Counted from the stretch's first letter, positions 24,014 to 33,804 are shown. The stretch is DNA of 64,000 nucleotides from CAWCXF01 sp963799455 (GCA_963799455.1 CAWCXF010000007.1:1-64000); one strand, 5' to 3'. A program made the numbers and translations. Notes: generated by a model from the sequence alone, not told the origin.

Positions 24014-24823
24014 TCAAAAGTCGTCGGAAAAGTTCGGTGCCCGTTTAGCCATTCCCGCCATCACAGCCTCGATCTGATTGGGCCGACGCATGAGCGCGGC
24101 CTGCTCCTCGCTTTCCGCCAACAAGACAGCGTCGGTCGGCGCATCGGGCATGGCAGCAAACAGGCGCTTGGCAGCGCGAATGGCCTCGGGATTTTTAGCT
24201 GCGATCGTTCTTGCAAGGGCAAGCGCATCGGCATGCGGGTCATCGGCTAGGCGCGTGGCGAGACCCAGATGCTCGGCCTCCTCGCCGGAAAACTCGCGGT
24301 GCGAATAGACCAGCTCGCGCAGAATATCATCGCGAACCAGACCACGCCATAGGGCAAAACCGCCCATATCTGGCACAATGCCCCACTTCATTTCCATTAT
24401 CGACATGCGAGCTTGCGGATGGACGACACGCACGTCCGCACCGCTGGCAATCTGCATCCCGCCACCAAAGCATACGCCCTGGACTGCGGCGATAACGGGG
24501 ACAGGACACTTGCGCCACGTTATCGCCACTTCCTGATAAGAATTGGCATTGCCGTGCGTGCGCTCAGTCAAGGCGGGCTCGCTATCATCAGGTGCGCGTC
24601 CGAAACTGGCAGTGTCCAGCCCGGCGCAAAAAGACTTGCCTTCGCCCGACAGCACAACGACGCGCACATCCTTGCGTTCGCGCAGCGTGTTGCCTGCCGC
24701 AATCAGGGCCGCGAACATCGCCGGGTCAAGCGCGTTCATCTTGTCACCGCGGACCATGCGAACCTGCGCTACGCCGTCGTCCAGTGTGACCAGCACGCGG
24801 TCGCCATCAAGCAGTGTCGTCAT
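24014..24823 (-). CDS. Crotonase-family enoyl-CoA hydratase/isomerase
   Basis: A 269-residue crotonase. The oxyanion-hole segments are GEGKSFCAGLDTASFG and AAVQGVCFGGGMQIASGAD; the region SIMEMKWGIVPDMGG carries the position equivalent to the catalytic glutamate segment (the second Glu is not obvious). Its start overlaps the winged-helix gene stop by 17 bp, so the two are coupled. Its exact substrate is unknown; members of this type are often annotated as paaG-like or as crotonase family only. Confidence 0.9.
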   Translation of the reverse strand: MTTLLDGDRVLVTLDDGVAQVRMVRGDKMNALDPAMFAALIAAGNTLRERKDVRVVVLSGEGKSFCAGLDTASFGRAPDDSEPALTERTHGNANSYQEVAITWRKCPVPVIAAVQGVCFGGGMQIASGADVRVVHPQARMSIMEMKWGIVPDMGGFALWRGLVRDDILRELVYSHREFSGEEAEHLGLATRLADDPHADALALARTIAAKNPEAIRAAKRLFAAMPDAPTDAVLLAESEEQAALMRRPNQIEAVMAGMAKRAPNFSDDF

Positions 24824-25601
24824 TCTCGCTCTCTCCAGTCAATGCGGTCTGCGGCGTGTTTTCGCCCAAAATGAGCGCCTCTTCACCGCATTTGGCGGGG
24901 CCAAGAGGCAGTGCGCTGGCCTTGCTAGCAGCATCGTGTGCCAGCCGGTAGCCACCGCGTGGGTCGGTATGGACTACCCACGAACAAGCGAACACCGCCA
25001 GTTTTGACCGCAGGCGAGAAACATGGACCTCCAGCGAGTTGGTTTCGATGTCGTGATCGACGCGCCACACATCTGCCAGCAGATCCTTGCGCGTGACCCG
25101 CGCCCCGCCCGCCTCTGCCAAACGCCACAACAAGGCGAATTCGCGCGGATGCAGACCGATCCACCGATCATGGCAGCGCCCGTCGCGGTGGAACAAGTCC
25201 AGCCGGATCGGCCCTGCCCATCGTTGGCGTGGCAAGTGGAACGATCGCTGCGCGACCTTAAGCATTCGTTCGGCCAGTTCGACGAGTGCAACTTGCGAAG
25301 GCAATGCATCACCGAAGCCGCGCTGCAAGAAACCGACGCGCTCGCTGGCGCTGTCGAGGCCGACCGCAACCGACCCGGTTATCGGGGTTCCCGGTTGCAA
25401 CTCGCCCAAGGTGCTGTCCGCTCGCCAATCGATGAGCGTTACAGGTGCTCTCGTTAGCACGGCGTTGATAGTACACGGTGCATGCTCGGCCGCAATCTCG
25501 TCGGCATCGTGGTCGGGGCGCAGGATATCCCATCCAAGATGGCGCAGGTCCCACCGTGCAGGAGGGGAGGCGCGCCGCGATAACCAGCCGAATGTCAGCA
25601 T
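24807..25601 (-). CDS. Winged-helix transcriptional regulator with OmpR/PhoB-type DNA-binding domain
   Basis: A 264-residue protein. Residues about 140-230 form an OmpR-type winged helix (LHPREFALLWRLAEAGGARVTRKDLL, NSLEVHVSRLRSKL, VVHTDPRGGYRLA). The first 130 residues occupy the receiver position but show no phosphorylatable Asp pocket, so this is probably a phosphorylation-independent regulator. It overlaps the crotonase gene downstream. Target genes unknown. Confidence 0.85.
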   Translation of the reverse strand: MLTFGWLSRRASPPARWDLRHLGWDILRPDHDADEIAAEHAPCTINAVLTRAPVTLIDWRADSTLGELQPGTPITGSVAVGLDSASERVGFLQRGFGDALPSQVALVELAERMLKVAQRSFHLPRQRWAGPIRLDLFHRDGRCHDRWIGLHPREFALLWRLAEAGGARVTRKDLLADVWRVDHDIETNSLEVHVSRLRSKLAVFACSWVVHTDPRGGYRLAHDAASKASALPLGPAKCGEEALILGENTPQTALTGESENDDTA

Positions 25602-25730
25602 AGGACTCTCACCACCGGGACAACCGTCCCTTTTTGGGACGATTAGGAGCGATAGAGCGCGATTACTCGCGGCGAAAGGCCCTTGCGGCGACGCGAACAG
25701 ACCGTGTCGTTGACGTGGTTGGTGAGAACC

Positions 25731-26915
25731 TCAGGCTGTGCGAGTGGACAGGAAGCGTTTGATATTGCGGGCGGCTTGGCGAAGTCGCTGCTCGTTCTCT
25801 ACCATTGCGATGCGGACGTATCCCTCGCCCTCTTCGCCGTAACCCACGCCGGCTGCGACAGCGACCTCGGCCTCCTTCAGAAGCTGTTTGGAAAACTCCA
25901 GAGATCCCATATCCTCAAATCCGCGCGGCAATGGGGCCCAGGCGAACATTGAGGCTTTTGGAGCAGGGATATCCCAGCCTGCTCTGGCAAAGGCATCAAC
26001 CATCACGTCACGCCGCTTGTGGTAGAGGTCGCGGTTGGTCTGAACGATATCTTGTGGGCCATTCAAAGCGGCGCAGGCGGCGGCCTGGACCGGGGTGAAT
26101 GCCCCGTAATCCAGATAGCTTTTCACTCGCGTGAGGGCAGCGATCAGTTTCCGATTGCCCACGGCAAAACCCATCCGCCATCCGGCCATCGAGTATGTCT
26201 TTGACATCGAGGTGAATTCAACCGCCACGTCCTTGGCGCCATCGGCCTGCATGATCGATGGTGTCGGATTTCCGTCGAAATAAAGCTCGGAGTACGCGAG
26301 GTCGGATATGACCCAGACCTCGTTTTTGCGAGCCCAGTCCACGACCCGCTGATAAAATGCCAGATCGACCACCTCGGCGGTGGGATTGGAGGGATAATTC
26401 ACTACCAGAACGGTCGGGCGCGGGACAGTATAGGCCATCGCGCTTTCCAGTGCCTGCCAATATTTCTCGTCAGGTGTTACAGGAACCGAACGGATTGTGG
26501 CGCCTGCGATAATGAAACCGAATGTGTGGATCGGGTAAGACGGGCTCGGTGCCAATACGACATCGCCTGGCGCAGTGATCGCAGTGGCGAGGCTGGCCAA
26601 TCCCTCTTTCGAACCCATCGTGACAACGACTTCGCTTTCCGGATCGAGATCCACGCCAAACCGTGTTGCATAATATTTGGCTTGCGCGCGGCGCAGTCCG
26701 GGAATGCCGCGCGACTGGGAATACCCGTGAGCGGTCGGCTTGAGAGCAACTTCGCACAATTTGTCGATCACATGTTGCGGGGGTGGCTGGTCGGGATTGC
26801 CCATTCCCAGATCAATGATGTCGCGCCCCTCTCGCCGCGCTTCGTGGCGCATCGCGTTCACTTCGGCGATGACATAGGGGGGCAAGCGTTTGATGCGGTA
26901 AAATTCGGAGTCCAT
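25731..26915 (-). CDS. alaC: Alanine aminotransferase AlaC-type (class I/II)
   Basis: A 394-residue PLP aminotransferase. The PLP lysine is K239 in SMSKTYSMAGWRMG; other motifs are IIDLGMGNPDQPPPQH, SRGIPGLRRAQAKYY and VVNYPSNPTAEV. The opening EFYRIKRLPPYVIAEVNAMR is typical of AlaC, which interconverts pyruvate and alanine with glutamate/2-oxoglutarate; LL-diaminopimelate aminotransferases are close relatives and cannot be excluded. Divergent from phaC across about 150 bp. Confidence 0.92.
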   Translation of the reverse strand: MDSEFYRIKRLPPYVIAEVNAMRHEARREGRDIIDLGMGNPDQPPPQHVIDKLCEVALKPTAHGYSQSRGIPGLRRAQAKYYATRFGVDLDPESEVVVTMGSKEGLASLATAITAPGDVVLAPSPSYPIHTFGFIIAGATIRSVPVTPDEKYWQALESAMAYTVPRPTVLVVNYPSNPTAEVVDLAFYQRVVDWARKNEVWVISDLAYSELYFDGNPTPSIMQADGAKDVAVEFTSMSKTYSMAGWRMGFAVGNRKLIAALTRVKSYLDYGAFTPVQAAACAALNGPQDIVQTNRDLYHKRRDVMVDAFARAGWDIPAPKASMFAWAPLPRGFEDMGSLEFSKQLLKEAEVAVAAGVGYGEEGEGYVRIAMVENEQRLRQAARNIKRFLSTRTA

Positions 26916-27068
26916 GCGATAGTCCGGTCTGCAGGTTCGTCATCGCCAGCACGGCGAGCGGCCTTCTCAGTGAAGGATTCACCTTTCTCGCGCAATGCGA
27001 AGTGTTCGCTTTGGGCCGAGATTCCCGCTATCGATGGCCCAACAAAACATTGAGGATTGCTGCAAACC

Positions 27069-28956
27069 ATGACTGATGACGCCATGACCGCTGACCCTTT
27101 CACCAATCTTTTCGAAAACCAGGCAAAGTTGATGCGCGCTGCGCTCGCGCCGTTTTCGCAAGGCAGCATTGGCACCGTTGATGGTACCCCATTGTCGGCA
27201 GACGCGATGCAGCAGTGGCAAGATGTGGCGATGCGGCTGCAATCGCAATTCATGCAGTTTCAGACCGAACAATCATCGAAAATCGAGCCGATGGCGATGT
27301 GGGGCGATCCGGCGCGCTGGCAGACCCTGAGCGAGAACTGGTATCGGCAAATGCCTATCGCCAATCCTGAAAAGCAAACGGAACTGTGGCTCGAAGCGGT
27401 CGACGTTTGGCGGGATGTCCTGACAAAATTTTCAGGTGCGGTGCCAGCCGAGGGCGACAGCGTTCCCGCCGATGTTTTGCCGCGCAAGGACCGCCGTTTT
27501 GCCGATGCGCGGTGGCGATCCAACCCGGCCTTTGCCCTGATCCATCAGACTTATTTGCTGATGGCAGAACGCTTGGGAGACATGGTCGAAGATCTCGACG
27601 GCGTACCCGATGATAAACGCGAGCAGCTGAAGTTCTTCACCCAGACTCTTCACCGAGGCGGCCAGTCCTGCAAATTTCGCCATGACCAATCCCGTTGTGA
27701 TGGAGCGCACTCTTGAGACCAAAGGCGAAAACCTGATCTCGGGGATGGAGCATCTGATGGCCGACATGCGCAAGGGCCAGCTTTCCCATACCGATGGCAG
27801 CGCGTTCGAGCTGGGCAAAAATATCGCAACGACGCCCGGCAAGGTCGTGCACGAGACGCAGTTGTATCAACTGATCCAGTATTCGCCGACCACCGACAGC
27901 GTGCTGGAAACGCCGCTGATTATCTTCCCGCCGTGGATCAACCGCTTTTACATTCTCGACCTCAACGAGAAGAAGAGTTTCGTTCGCTGGACTGTAGGGC
28001 AAGGTGTGACCACCTTCATGGTCAGCTGGAAGTCAGCCGATGCCAGCATGAAAGACATCGTCTGGGACGATTACATCAAAGCCCAGATCGAAATCATCGA
28101 CGTGGTCCGTAAACGGCTGAAGGTCGATAGTGTGCACACCATCGGCTATTGCGTTGCAGGCACGACGTTGGCCGCCACGCTCTCCCTGCTCGCCGACCGC
28201 GGCAAGGCCAACAAGGTCGCCAGCGCCACCTTCTTCACCGCGCAGGTTGATTTCGAGAAGGCAGGCGATTTGCTCAATTTCGTCGATGACCAGCAATTGG
28301 CCACGATCGAGCAATTGTCCCCCGAAGGCTATCTCGATGGGCGATATATGGCGGCGACGTTCAATCTGCTGCGCGGCACGGATCTCATCTGGAATTACGT
28401 CGTCAACAATTACCTTTTGGGCGAAGAATATCCCGCCTTCGATCTGTTGCACTGGAACGGCGATGTCACCAACCTGCCCGCCAAGTGGCACCAGTCGTAT
28501 CTGCGTGACCTTTATCGCGACAACAAGCTGGTCAAGAAAGGCGCAATGGTCGTCGATGGAACGCCTGTTGATCTCACCAAGGTGAAGACGCCGACTTACA
28601 TTCAGGCAGGACGCGAGGATCACATTGCGCCGCCTGAAAGTGTTTGGCGGATCACCGATCACTTCAGCGGCCCATTGCGGTTCGTATTGGCAGGGTCGGG
28701 CCATATCGCCGGTGTCGTCAATCCGCCCGACGCGAACAAGTATCAGTACTGGACGAACGAAGACGATGCAGGTTCGCTTGAAGAGTTCAAGGCAGGCGCG
28801 AGCGAGCATAGCGGAAGCTGGTGGCCGGACTGGATGGAATGGCTGCGCAAGCAGGCGCCAGGCGAGGTCAAGGCCAAGGGCAAGCGCCTTCCCGGGGGCG
28901 GAAAAGGCGACAAGGTGATTGAGGATGCGCCCGGGCGATACGTCCTGACGCGATAG
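27069..28956 (+). CDS. phaC: Class I polyhydroxyalkanoate synthase, interrupted by a one-base frame break
   Basis: Polymerises hydroxyacyl-CoA into PHA on granules. Residues up to QLKFFTQTL (about 194) are in one frame; continuing with TEAASPANFAMTNPVVMERT requires removing one base near 27651 (an extra C in CTTCACC). Joined length is 628 residues, normal for class I. The lipase-like box GYCVAG holds Cys361, with Asp517 in GREDHIAP and His545 in GSGHIAG completing the triad (joined numbering). GAGGA precedes the ATG by 12 nt. Both parts are otherwise intact and under normal composition, so I treat this as one gene with a likely assembly indel rather than a decayed gene. Confidence 0.92.
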
Positions 28957-29020
28957 CCAGCGCCGTATGCCCGTCGAACAGGCGCCTTATCTCCCAATTT
29001 GACCTCTCTCGTCATGGATA

Positions 29021-29082
29021 TTGTGCAGTGCACAATTTTTCTTGACTTGGATCGAAATATCCCTATTTTGTGCAGTGCAACA
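29021..29082 (+). promoter_or_regulatory. Phasin promoter between two PhaR/PhbF-type operators
   Basis: A perfect inverted repeat TTGTGCAGTGCACAA (29021-29035) and a second copy TTGTGCAGTGCAACA (29068-29082) lie 47 bp apart. Between them are TTGACT (29042-29047) and TATTTT (29064-29069), a 16-bp-spaced sigma70-like promoter, so the second operator overlaps the -10 and start site. The sites resemble the TGC-N3-GCA core reported for PHA regulators PhaR/PhbF. The start codon follows 14 nt later. Confidence 0.85.
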
Positions 29083-29096
29083 TAAAGGGAATTTCC

Positions 29097-29978
29097 ATGA
29101 CGACTGTTGGGAAAAACGACAATGCTGCCGAGAAGGCCTACGCTGAGGCGGTATCCGCCAAAACCGTAGATGCGCCCTCGACGATGCCTGTAGCGGCTAA
29201 GGCCGCAACATCGGTCAAGGCGGCAGCGAAGGCCCCGGTTGGCGCAGATAAGAATGCATCTGCTGCCAAGACGACGGCCAAGCCCGCCACGACAAAGACA
29301 CGCCCTGCGGCGAGGAAAACCGCACCTGTCAAAAAGGTGACGGACCCCGCCAAGGCCAAGCCCGCTGTCAAACGGGCGGCCAAGGGTAAGGTCAGCATCG
29401 AAAAGATCGCCAAGGCCCGCAAGACATCGCCTCGCAAGTCTGCAGCAAAGAAATCAACCTCCAAGCCCGTCGCAGCGCAAGCCGTCGCGACGAGCAAATC
29501 AACAACAACCAATATCAAGACATTGAAGGAAAAAATTATGGCTACCGCACCAACCCAGAACGTCCAAGACACCATGAAGAGCACTGCCGAAGAAATGCAG
29601 GCTCGTTTCCAGAGCGCATTCGGCAAGTCGAGCGAATTTGCGTCGGAATACAGCGAATTTGCAAAGGGCAATGTCGAAGCGATCGTCGAATCGGGCAAGC
29701 TTTTCGCCGCCGGCATGCAGGACATGGGTCGTGAAGCCATGGAAGAGAGCCGTTCGGCTTTTGAAACCATGTCCGAAGACGTCCGTACGCTCGCGGCCGC
29801 GACTTCGCCAACCGAAATGCTGCAGCTGCAGGGTGAACTGGCCCGCAAGTATTTCGACCAGGCAATTTCGCAGGGCTCGAAGACCAGCGAAAAGCTGATG
29901 AAGCTCGCTAACGAAGCTTTCGTGCCTGTCAGCAGCCGTGTCAGCGTTGCCGTCGAGAAAGTCTCGAAGGCTGCTTAA
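29097..29978 (+). CDS. Phasin family protein with histone H1-like Lys/Ala-rich N-terminus
   Basis: A 293-residue PHA-granule-associated protein. Residues 1-145 are rich in Lys, Ala, Pro and Thr, resembling histone H1 tails (AAKTTAKPATTKTRPAARK), and could bind DNA or the granule. Residues 148-293 are a canonical phasin_2 domain (EEMQARFQSAFGKSSEFASE, TSPTEMLQLQGELARKYFDQ). GGGA precedes the ATG at 29097. An internal ATG at 29538, with AAGGA 7 nt upstream, would give a 146-residue standard phasin. Follows phaC by 140 bp, with its own regulated promoter. Confidence 0.92.
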   Translation: MTTVGKNDNAAEKAYAEAVSAKTVDAPSTMPVAAKAATSVKAAAKAPVGADKNASAAKTTAKPATTKTRPAARKTAPVKKVTDPAKAKPAVKRAAKGKVSIEKIAKARKTSPRKSAAKKSTSKPVAAQAVATSKSTTTNIKTLKEKIMATAPTQNVQDTMKSTAEEMQARFQSAFGKSSEFASEYSEFAKGNVEAIVESGKLFAAGMQDMGREAMEESRSAFETMSEDVRTLAAATSPTEMLQLQGELARKYFDQAISQGSKTSEKLMKLANEAFVPVSSRVSVAVEKVSKAA

Positions 29979-30037
29979 CCTTTCGGCTTTATAGATACCA
30001 AACGTCGGCGTGGCTCAACACGCGTCGATGCTAACCG

Positions 30038-30073
30038 GAGGCCGGGCGGGTAAAACCGTCCGGCCTCTTTGTT
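30038..30073 (+). terminator. Rho-independent terminator after the phasin gene
   Basis: GAGGCCGG-GCGG pairs with CCGT-CCGGCCTC around a short A-rich loop, followed by TTTGTTT. It lies 60 bp after the phasin stop. Confidence 0.85.
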
Positions 30074-30250
30074 TGAGGACGGGCCTTTCCGGCGTGGCCG
30101 ACAGGCTTTTGGAACCAGCATCATGCCAGACGCCCAAAGGTTCAGAAAGCCTGATCAGCCGACAAAACTGACCAAGCGGGATCGTCAGGCAATTTAACTT
30201 GCCCTCGCCACCTTGCGATTTCGCCCCGCATCACGATATTGCGCGAGACC

Positions 30251-30679
30251 ATGACGTTGAACTCCCTTTCCAATTCCGCGATTGCAGCGCCGCTTGCACA
30301 AGTCGATCAAGCGCAACTGGCTGCGTTGACTACGACGATCTTTGCGCATTCCGGCCCTGACGATGACGGGCCGCCGGACGAAGATAGCGAGAGCGGCGTT
30401 GCCACCAAAACCAAGGCCAAGCCGAAAAAGCCGAGCCAGTACAAAGTGTTGCTACTCAACGACGATTACACCCCGATGGAATTTGTGGTGATGGTCCTCA
30501 AGCGTTTTTTCCGCATGGATCTTGAGCAGGCCACCCAGGTGATGCTTCACGTCCATCAACGCGGCGTCGGCGTGTGCGGTGTCTACCCCTACGAAGTGGC
30601 CGAAACCAAGGTGAACCAGGTGATGGATTTCGCCCGTGAGCACCAGCATCCGCTGCAGTGCACTTTGGAAAAGGCCTGA
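30251..30679 (+). CDS. clpS: ATP-dependent Clp protease adaptor ClpS
   Basis: Delivers N-degron substrates to ClpAP. 142 residues from the ATG at 30251 (a TTG at 30239 is possible). The folded ClpS core is in the second half: YKVLLLNDDYTPMEFVV, HVHQRGVGVCGVYPYEVAETK, with the conserved DDYTPM that gates the N-end binding pocket. The first 60 residues are a disordered, acidic and Lys-rich extension longer than in E. coli ClpS. No clpA is in this window. Confidence 0.95.
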   Translation: MTLNSLSNSAIAAPLAQVDQAQLAALTTTIFAHSGPDDDGPPDEDSESGVATKTKAKPKKPSQYKVLLLNDDYTPMEFVVMVLKRFFRMDLEQATQVMLHVHQRGVGVCGVYPYEVAETKVNQVMDFAREHQHPLQCTLEKA

Positions 30680-30819
30680 TTCCAGCGCCTTGATCGGTAG
30701 CCACCGGTCGCTGGTCGCGTCATCATTTATCTACAGCCAATACCTTGGGGCATGACCGCGCGCGATTCTCGCGCTAAGAAGACCGGGAACCTCCGCTTTT
30801 TCGCACCGAACGGCGCCCA

Positions 30820-32058
30820 TTGCTCAATTTTCTGCCTTCGATAGATCGTTACATCCTGCGGCTGACACTGCTGCCGATGCTGGGAATATTTGCGCTCGCC
30901 GCCAGTCTGCTGATGCTCGACAAGATGCTGCGATTGTTCGAGTTCGTATCGACCGAAGGCGGCCCGGTCGGCATCGTGTTCAAGATGCTCGCGACCCTGG
31001 TTCCCGAATACGCCAGTCTGGCCATTCCGCTCGGTCTGATGCTCGGCATCCTGCTCGCGTTTCGCAAACTCGCCACATCCAGCGAGCTCGATATCTTTCG
31101 TGCAGTGGGCCTCAGCTATGGCCGACTGCTGCGCGTGCCTTATGCCATCACTTCAATTCTGATCGTTGCCAATGTTGCGCTGGTGTTCTTCGTCCAACCG
31201 CTCAGCCGCTACACTTACGAACAGCTTGAATATGAACTGCGCTCCGGGGCTTTGGGCGCGTCGATCAAGGTCGGCGAATTCACCACCTTGGCCGACCGTG
31301 TCGCCTTGCGGATCGAGGAAAGCGAAGACGATGGACGCATGCTCAAGGGCGTCTTCGCTCGCGTGGCCAACAACCAGGGTCAGGTTCTGTCCATTTCCGC
31401 CAGAGAGGGATCATTCCTCGCCACAACGGATAGTCCTGACACGATCATCCTGCGACTGACTGACGGCACCATTGTTCAGGATACAGGCAGGAGCGAGGAT
31501 GCCGCCACTCCCCGCGTCCTCACGTTTTCCCGGCACGACTTGCCGATCGACCTGCCCGCTATCGAGCGTTTCCGCGAGAGGGGCGATTTGACGCGCGAAT
31601 ACATCCTGCCCGAACTTCTCCGCGTGGGATGGAGCAAGGAGACTACGCGGGCAGAACGCGATGCCAGTCAAGCCAGCTTCAACTTCCGGCTCGTGGAAGT
31701 GGTTATGATGGCCCTCCTACCGCTTTTGGCAGTAGCCTTGGCTATCCCGCCCAAACGATCGACCAGCGCGCTGGGAGTCTTCATTTCGATCATAATGGTC
31801 GTCGCCTATCACAAGGTGAACCAATATGGAGAGGATGTGGCGGCGCTCGGCAGGGTCGAGCCAGTGATCGCGCTATGGGTGCCTTTCCTCATCTTTGCCG
31901 CGCTGATAGTCTGGATGTATTATCGCGTCGCTTACGTTCCGGGCGGCCAGGCCATTGGCGCGCTGGAAAGTGGGTTCGCAAAGTTGTCGAAGCAATTGCG
32001 CGCATTGCGAAGGATCTGGCAAAAACCTCGAAGTCAGCCTTTGATCGAGAGCGAATAG
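30820..32058 (+). CDS. lptF: LPS export permease LptF (YjgP/YjgQ family)
   Basis: An inner-membrane subunit of the LptB2FG exporter that moves lipopolysaccharide toward the outer membrane. 412 residues with three N-terminal and three C-terminal hydrophobic helices flanking a periplasmic jellyroll domain. The opening LPSIDRYILRLTLLPML is typical. The only suitable start is a TTG at 30820; the first in-frame ATG would delete the first helix. It is followed by lptG after 12 nt. Confidence 0.93.
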   Translation: MLNFLPSIDRYILRLTLLPMLGIFALAASLLMLDKMLRLFEFVSTEGGPVGIVFKMLATLVPEYASLAIPLGLMLGILLAFRKLATSSELDIFRAVGLSYGRLLRVPYAITSILIVANVALVFFVQPLSRYTYEQLEYELRSGALGASIKVGEFTTLADRVALRIEESEDDGRMLKGVFARVANNQGQVLSISAREGSFLATTDSPDTIILRLTDGTIVQDTGRSEDAATPRVLTFSRHDLPIDLPAIERFRERGDLTREYILPELLRVGWSKETTRAERDASQASFNFRLVEVVMMALLPLLAVALAIPPKRSTSALGVFISIIMVVAYHKVNQYGEDVAALGRVEPVIALWVPFLIFAALIVWMYYRVAYVPGGQAIGALESGFAKLSKQLRALRRIWQKPRSQPLIESE

Positions 32059-32070
32059 CGGACCGTTTAA

Positions 32071-33169
32071 ATGCAGTTTGATTTCTTCCCCTCGCGCACG
32101 CTGACCATTTATCTGGCCAAGCTGTTTGTCACGCGGATCCTTCGCTGTCCTGGTCATGCTTGTGCTGATCCTGCTGATGCTGGACCTGCTCGCAAAGACG
32201 GGCGAAATTCTGGCTGTGCCCGGCAATGGCCAAGGCGACATTCTGCATTATGCCGAGCTTCGCATTCCCCAGCTGGTGCAGCAATTCCTGCCCTATTCGG
32301 TATTGCTGGCGACAATCATTACCCTGCTTGCACTGAACCAGAACTCCGAAGTCATTGCCATGAAGGCAGCCGGGCTGTCGGCCCATCAAGTTTTGGCGCC
32401 CTTGCTTCTGGCCGCTCTTGCGGTATCGGCCATCTCTTTTGCATTCAACGAGCGGGTCGTGACACGCTCGACCGCGTCCTTGAAGGCATGGGAAGCGAAC
32501 GATTTCGGACCAGTCCCCGAAGGCGCTTTGACGCGCTCCAACGTTTATTTGACCGACGGCGACGATGTGCTGGCAGCGTCGAGCATATCAGGGCTTGGGC
32601 CAGACACGGTAATGCGTGGTGTAACGTGGTACGACCGCAGCCCCACCGGACAAATCGTGGCACAAACACGGGCAGATACCGCCACCTTTGCCAATCCGGG
32701 GTGGCAAATGAGGAATGCGACCCGGTTCACCGTTCAGGATGCGGGCGTCGAAACATTGGGCAGCATTACCGTTGGCGAGGGTCTGGGCTTGTCCCGTGTG
32801 GGACTGGCCGCCATCGATCCTGACGCTATGTCCTTCCTGGAACTTCGCCGTTCCATCGACGCCTATGAAGATGCCGGACGTCGCACGGATGAGATGAAAG
32901 CGAAGTGGTGGCACAAACTGTCTGGGCCGCTGTCGGCATTCCTCATGCCGTTGCTGGGCGCCATCGCCGCTTTCGGACTAGCCCGATCCGGCCACCTGTT
33001 CGTGCGCGCGCTAATCGGCATGGCGCTGGGGTTCGCTTATTTCGTGGTCGATAATCTGGCGCTCGCTATGGGGAGCTTTGGCGGGTATCCGCCGTTTCTC
33101 GCCGCATGGGCACCGTTTTTCCTGTTTATTCTGGTGGGCGAAACCGTTTTGATCCGAACCGAGGAATGA
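32071..33169 (+). CDS. lptG: LPS export permease LptG, interrupted by a one-base frame break
   Basis: Partner of LptF in the LPS exporter. The N-terminus MQFDFFPSRTLTIYLAKLF plus VTRI is in one frame, then an extra base at about 32137-32140 (ATCCTTC for ATCTTC) shifts to AVLVMLVLILLMLDLLAKTG and the remainder. Joined length is 365 residues, the normal LptG size, with six hydrophobic helices. LptFG is essential in most LPS-bearing bacteria, so an assembly error is the simplest reading. Otherwise the gene would depend on the ATG-less start at 32126 lacking the first helix. Confidence 0.9.
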
Positions 33170-33687
33170 ACGGTTTTTCAATCCGGCTGGCGCGTGTGGA
33201 CGACGCGCAGTCGTTTCATGATGTCGAGGAAGATGCGGCCACCTTGCTGGCGGAGGAACCGACCCTTGCGGGCGTGCCTGTCCCGCCCTCCACACCTGCC
33301 GCTGACTATCGCGCCATGATTGCCCGCGGTCAGTGCCTGACGGCCACTGTCGAACACGATGTCGTCGGGTTTGCCGCCGCAGGCCGAGCCGGACGCGAGC
33401 TTCACCTCAATGAGTTGAGCGTCGCTCGCAAACATCAAGGGCGCGGTATCGGCAGCACCTTGTTGCGCGCGCTGACCATCGATGCGCGAAACTGCGGTAT
33501 TCGGGCGATCACTCTGAACACCTACCGCGATATTGCCTGGAACGCGCCGTTTTACGAAGAGCACGGTTTTATCGAGGTGCAAAACCTGATGGAGTATCCT
33601 CATCTGGCGCAATCGCTGGAAAACGCGGTCGCGCTTGGCCTTCCTCGCGAACGGCGATGTGCGATGATCCTTTTTCTGGGCAACTAG
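33166..33687 (+). CDS. GNAT family N-acetyltransferase
   Basis: A 173-residue acetyltransferase. The acetyl-CoA loop is in VARKHQGRGIGSTLLRAL, followed by NTYRDIAWNAPFYEEHGFIEV. The ATG at 33166 overlaps the lptG stop (ATGA), so it is coupled to the lipopolysaccharide export genes, but the substrate is unknown. Confidence 0.92.
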   Translation: MNGFSIRLARVDDAQSFHDVEEDAATLLAEEPTLAGVPVPPSTPAADYRAMIARGQCLTATVEHDVVGFAAAGRAGRELHLNELSVARKHQGRGIGSTLLRALTIDARNCGIRAITLNTYRDIAWNAPFYEEHGFIEVQNLMEYPHLAQSLENAVALGLPRERRCAMILFLGN

Positions 33688-33804
33688 CAGAGCGTCTTGA
33701 GCGAACTTGCCCAGAATATGCCGCAACGCGGCTGACGGAAATTGAGGTGTTATACGTCCCGAGTTACGACACTGAAGCGCAGGTTGTCGCAGCTCCTGGC
33801 AACC

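Noticed and set aside
27640..27660. Programmed ribosomal frameshift in phaC
   Set aside because: No slippery heptamer, stem-loop or stop-codon context is visible and three other genes show the same single-base pattern, favouring indel errors.
28033..28809. 258-codon minus frame opposite phaC
   Set aside because: Antisense to the catalytic part of phaC, without recognisable domain.
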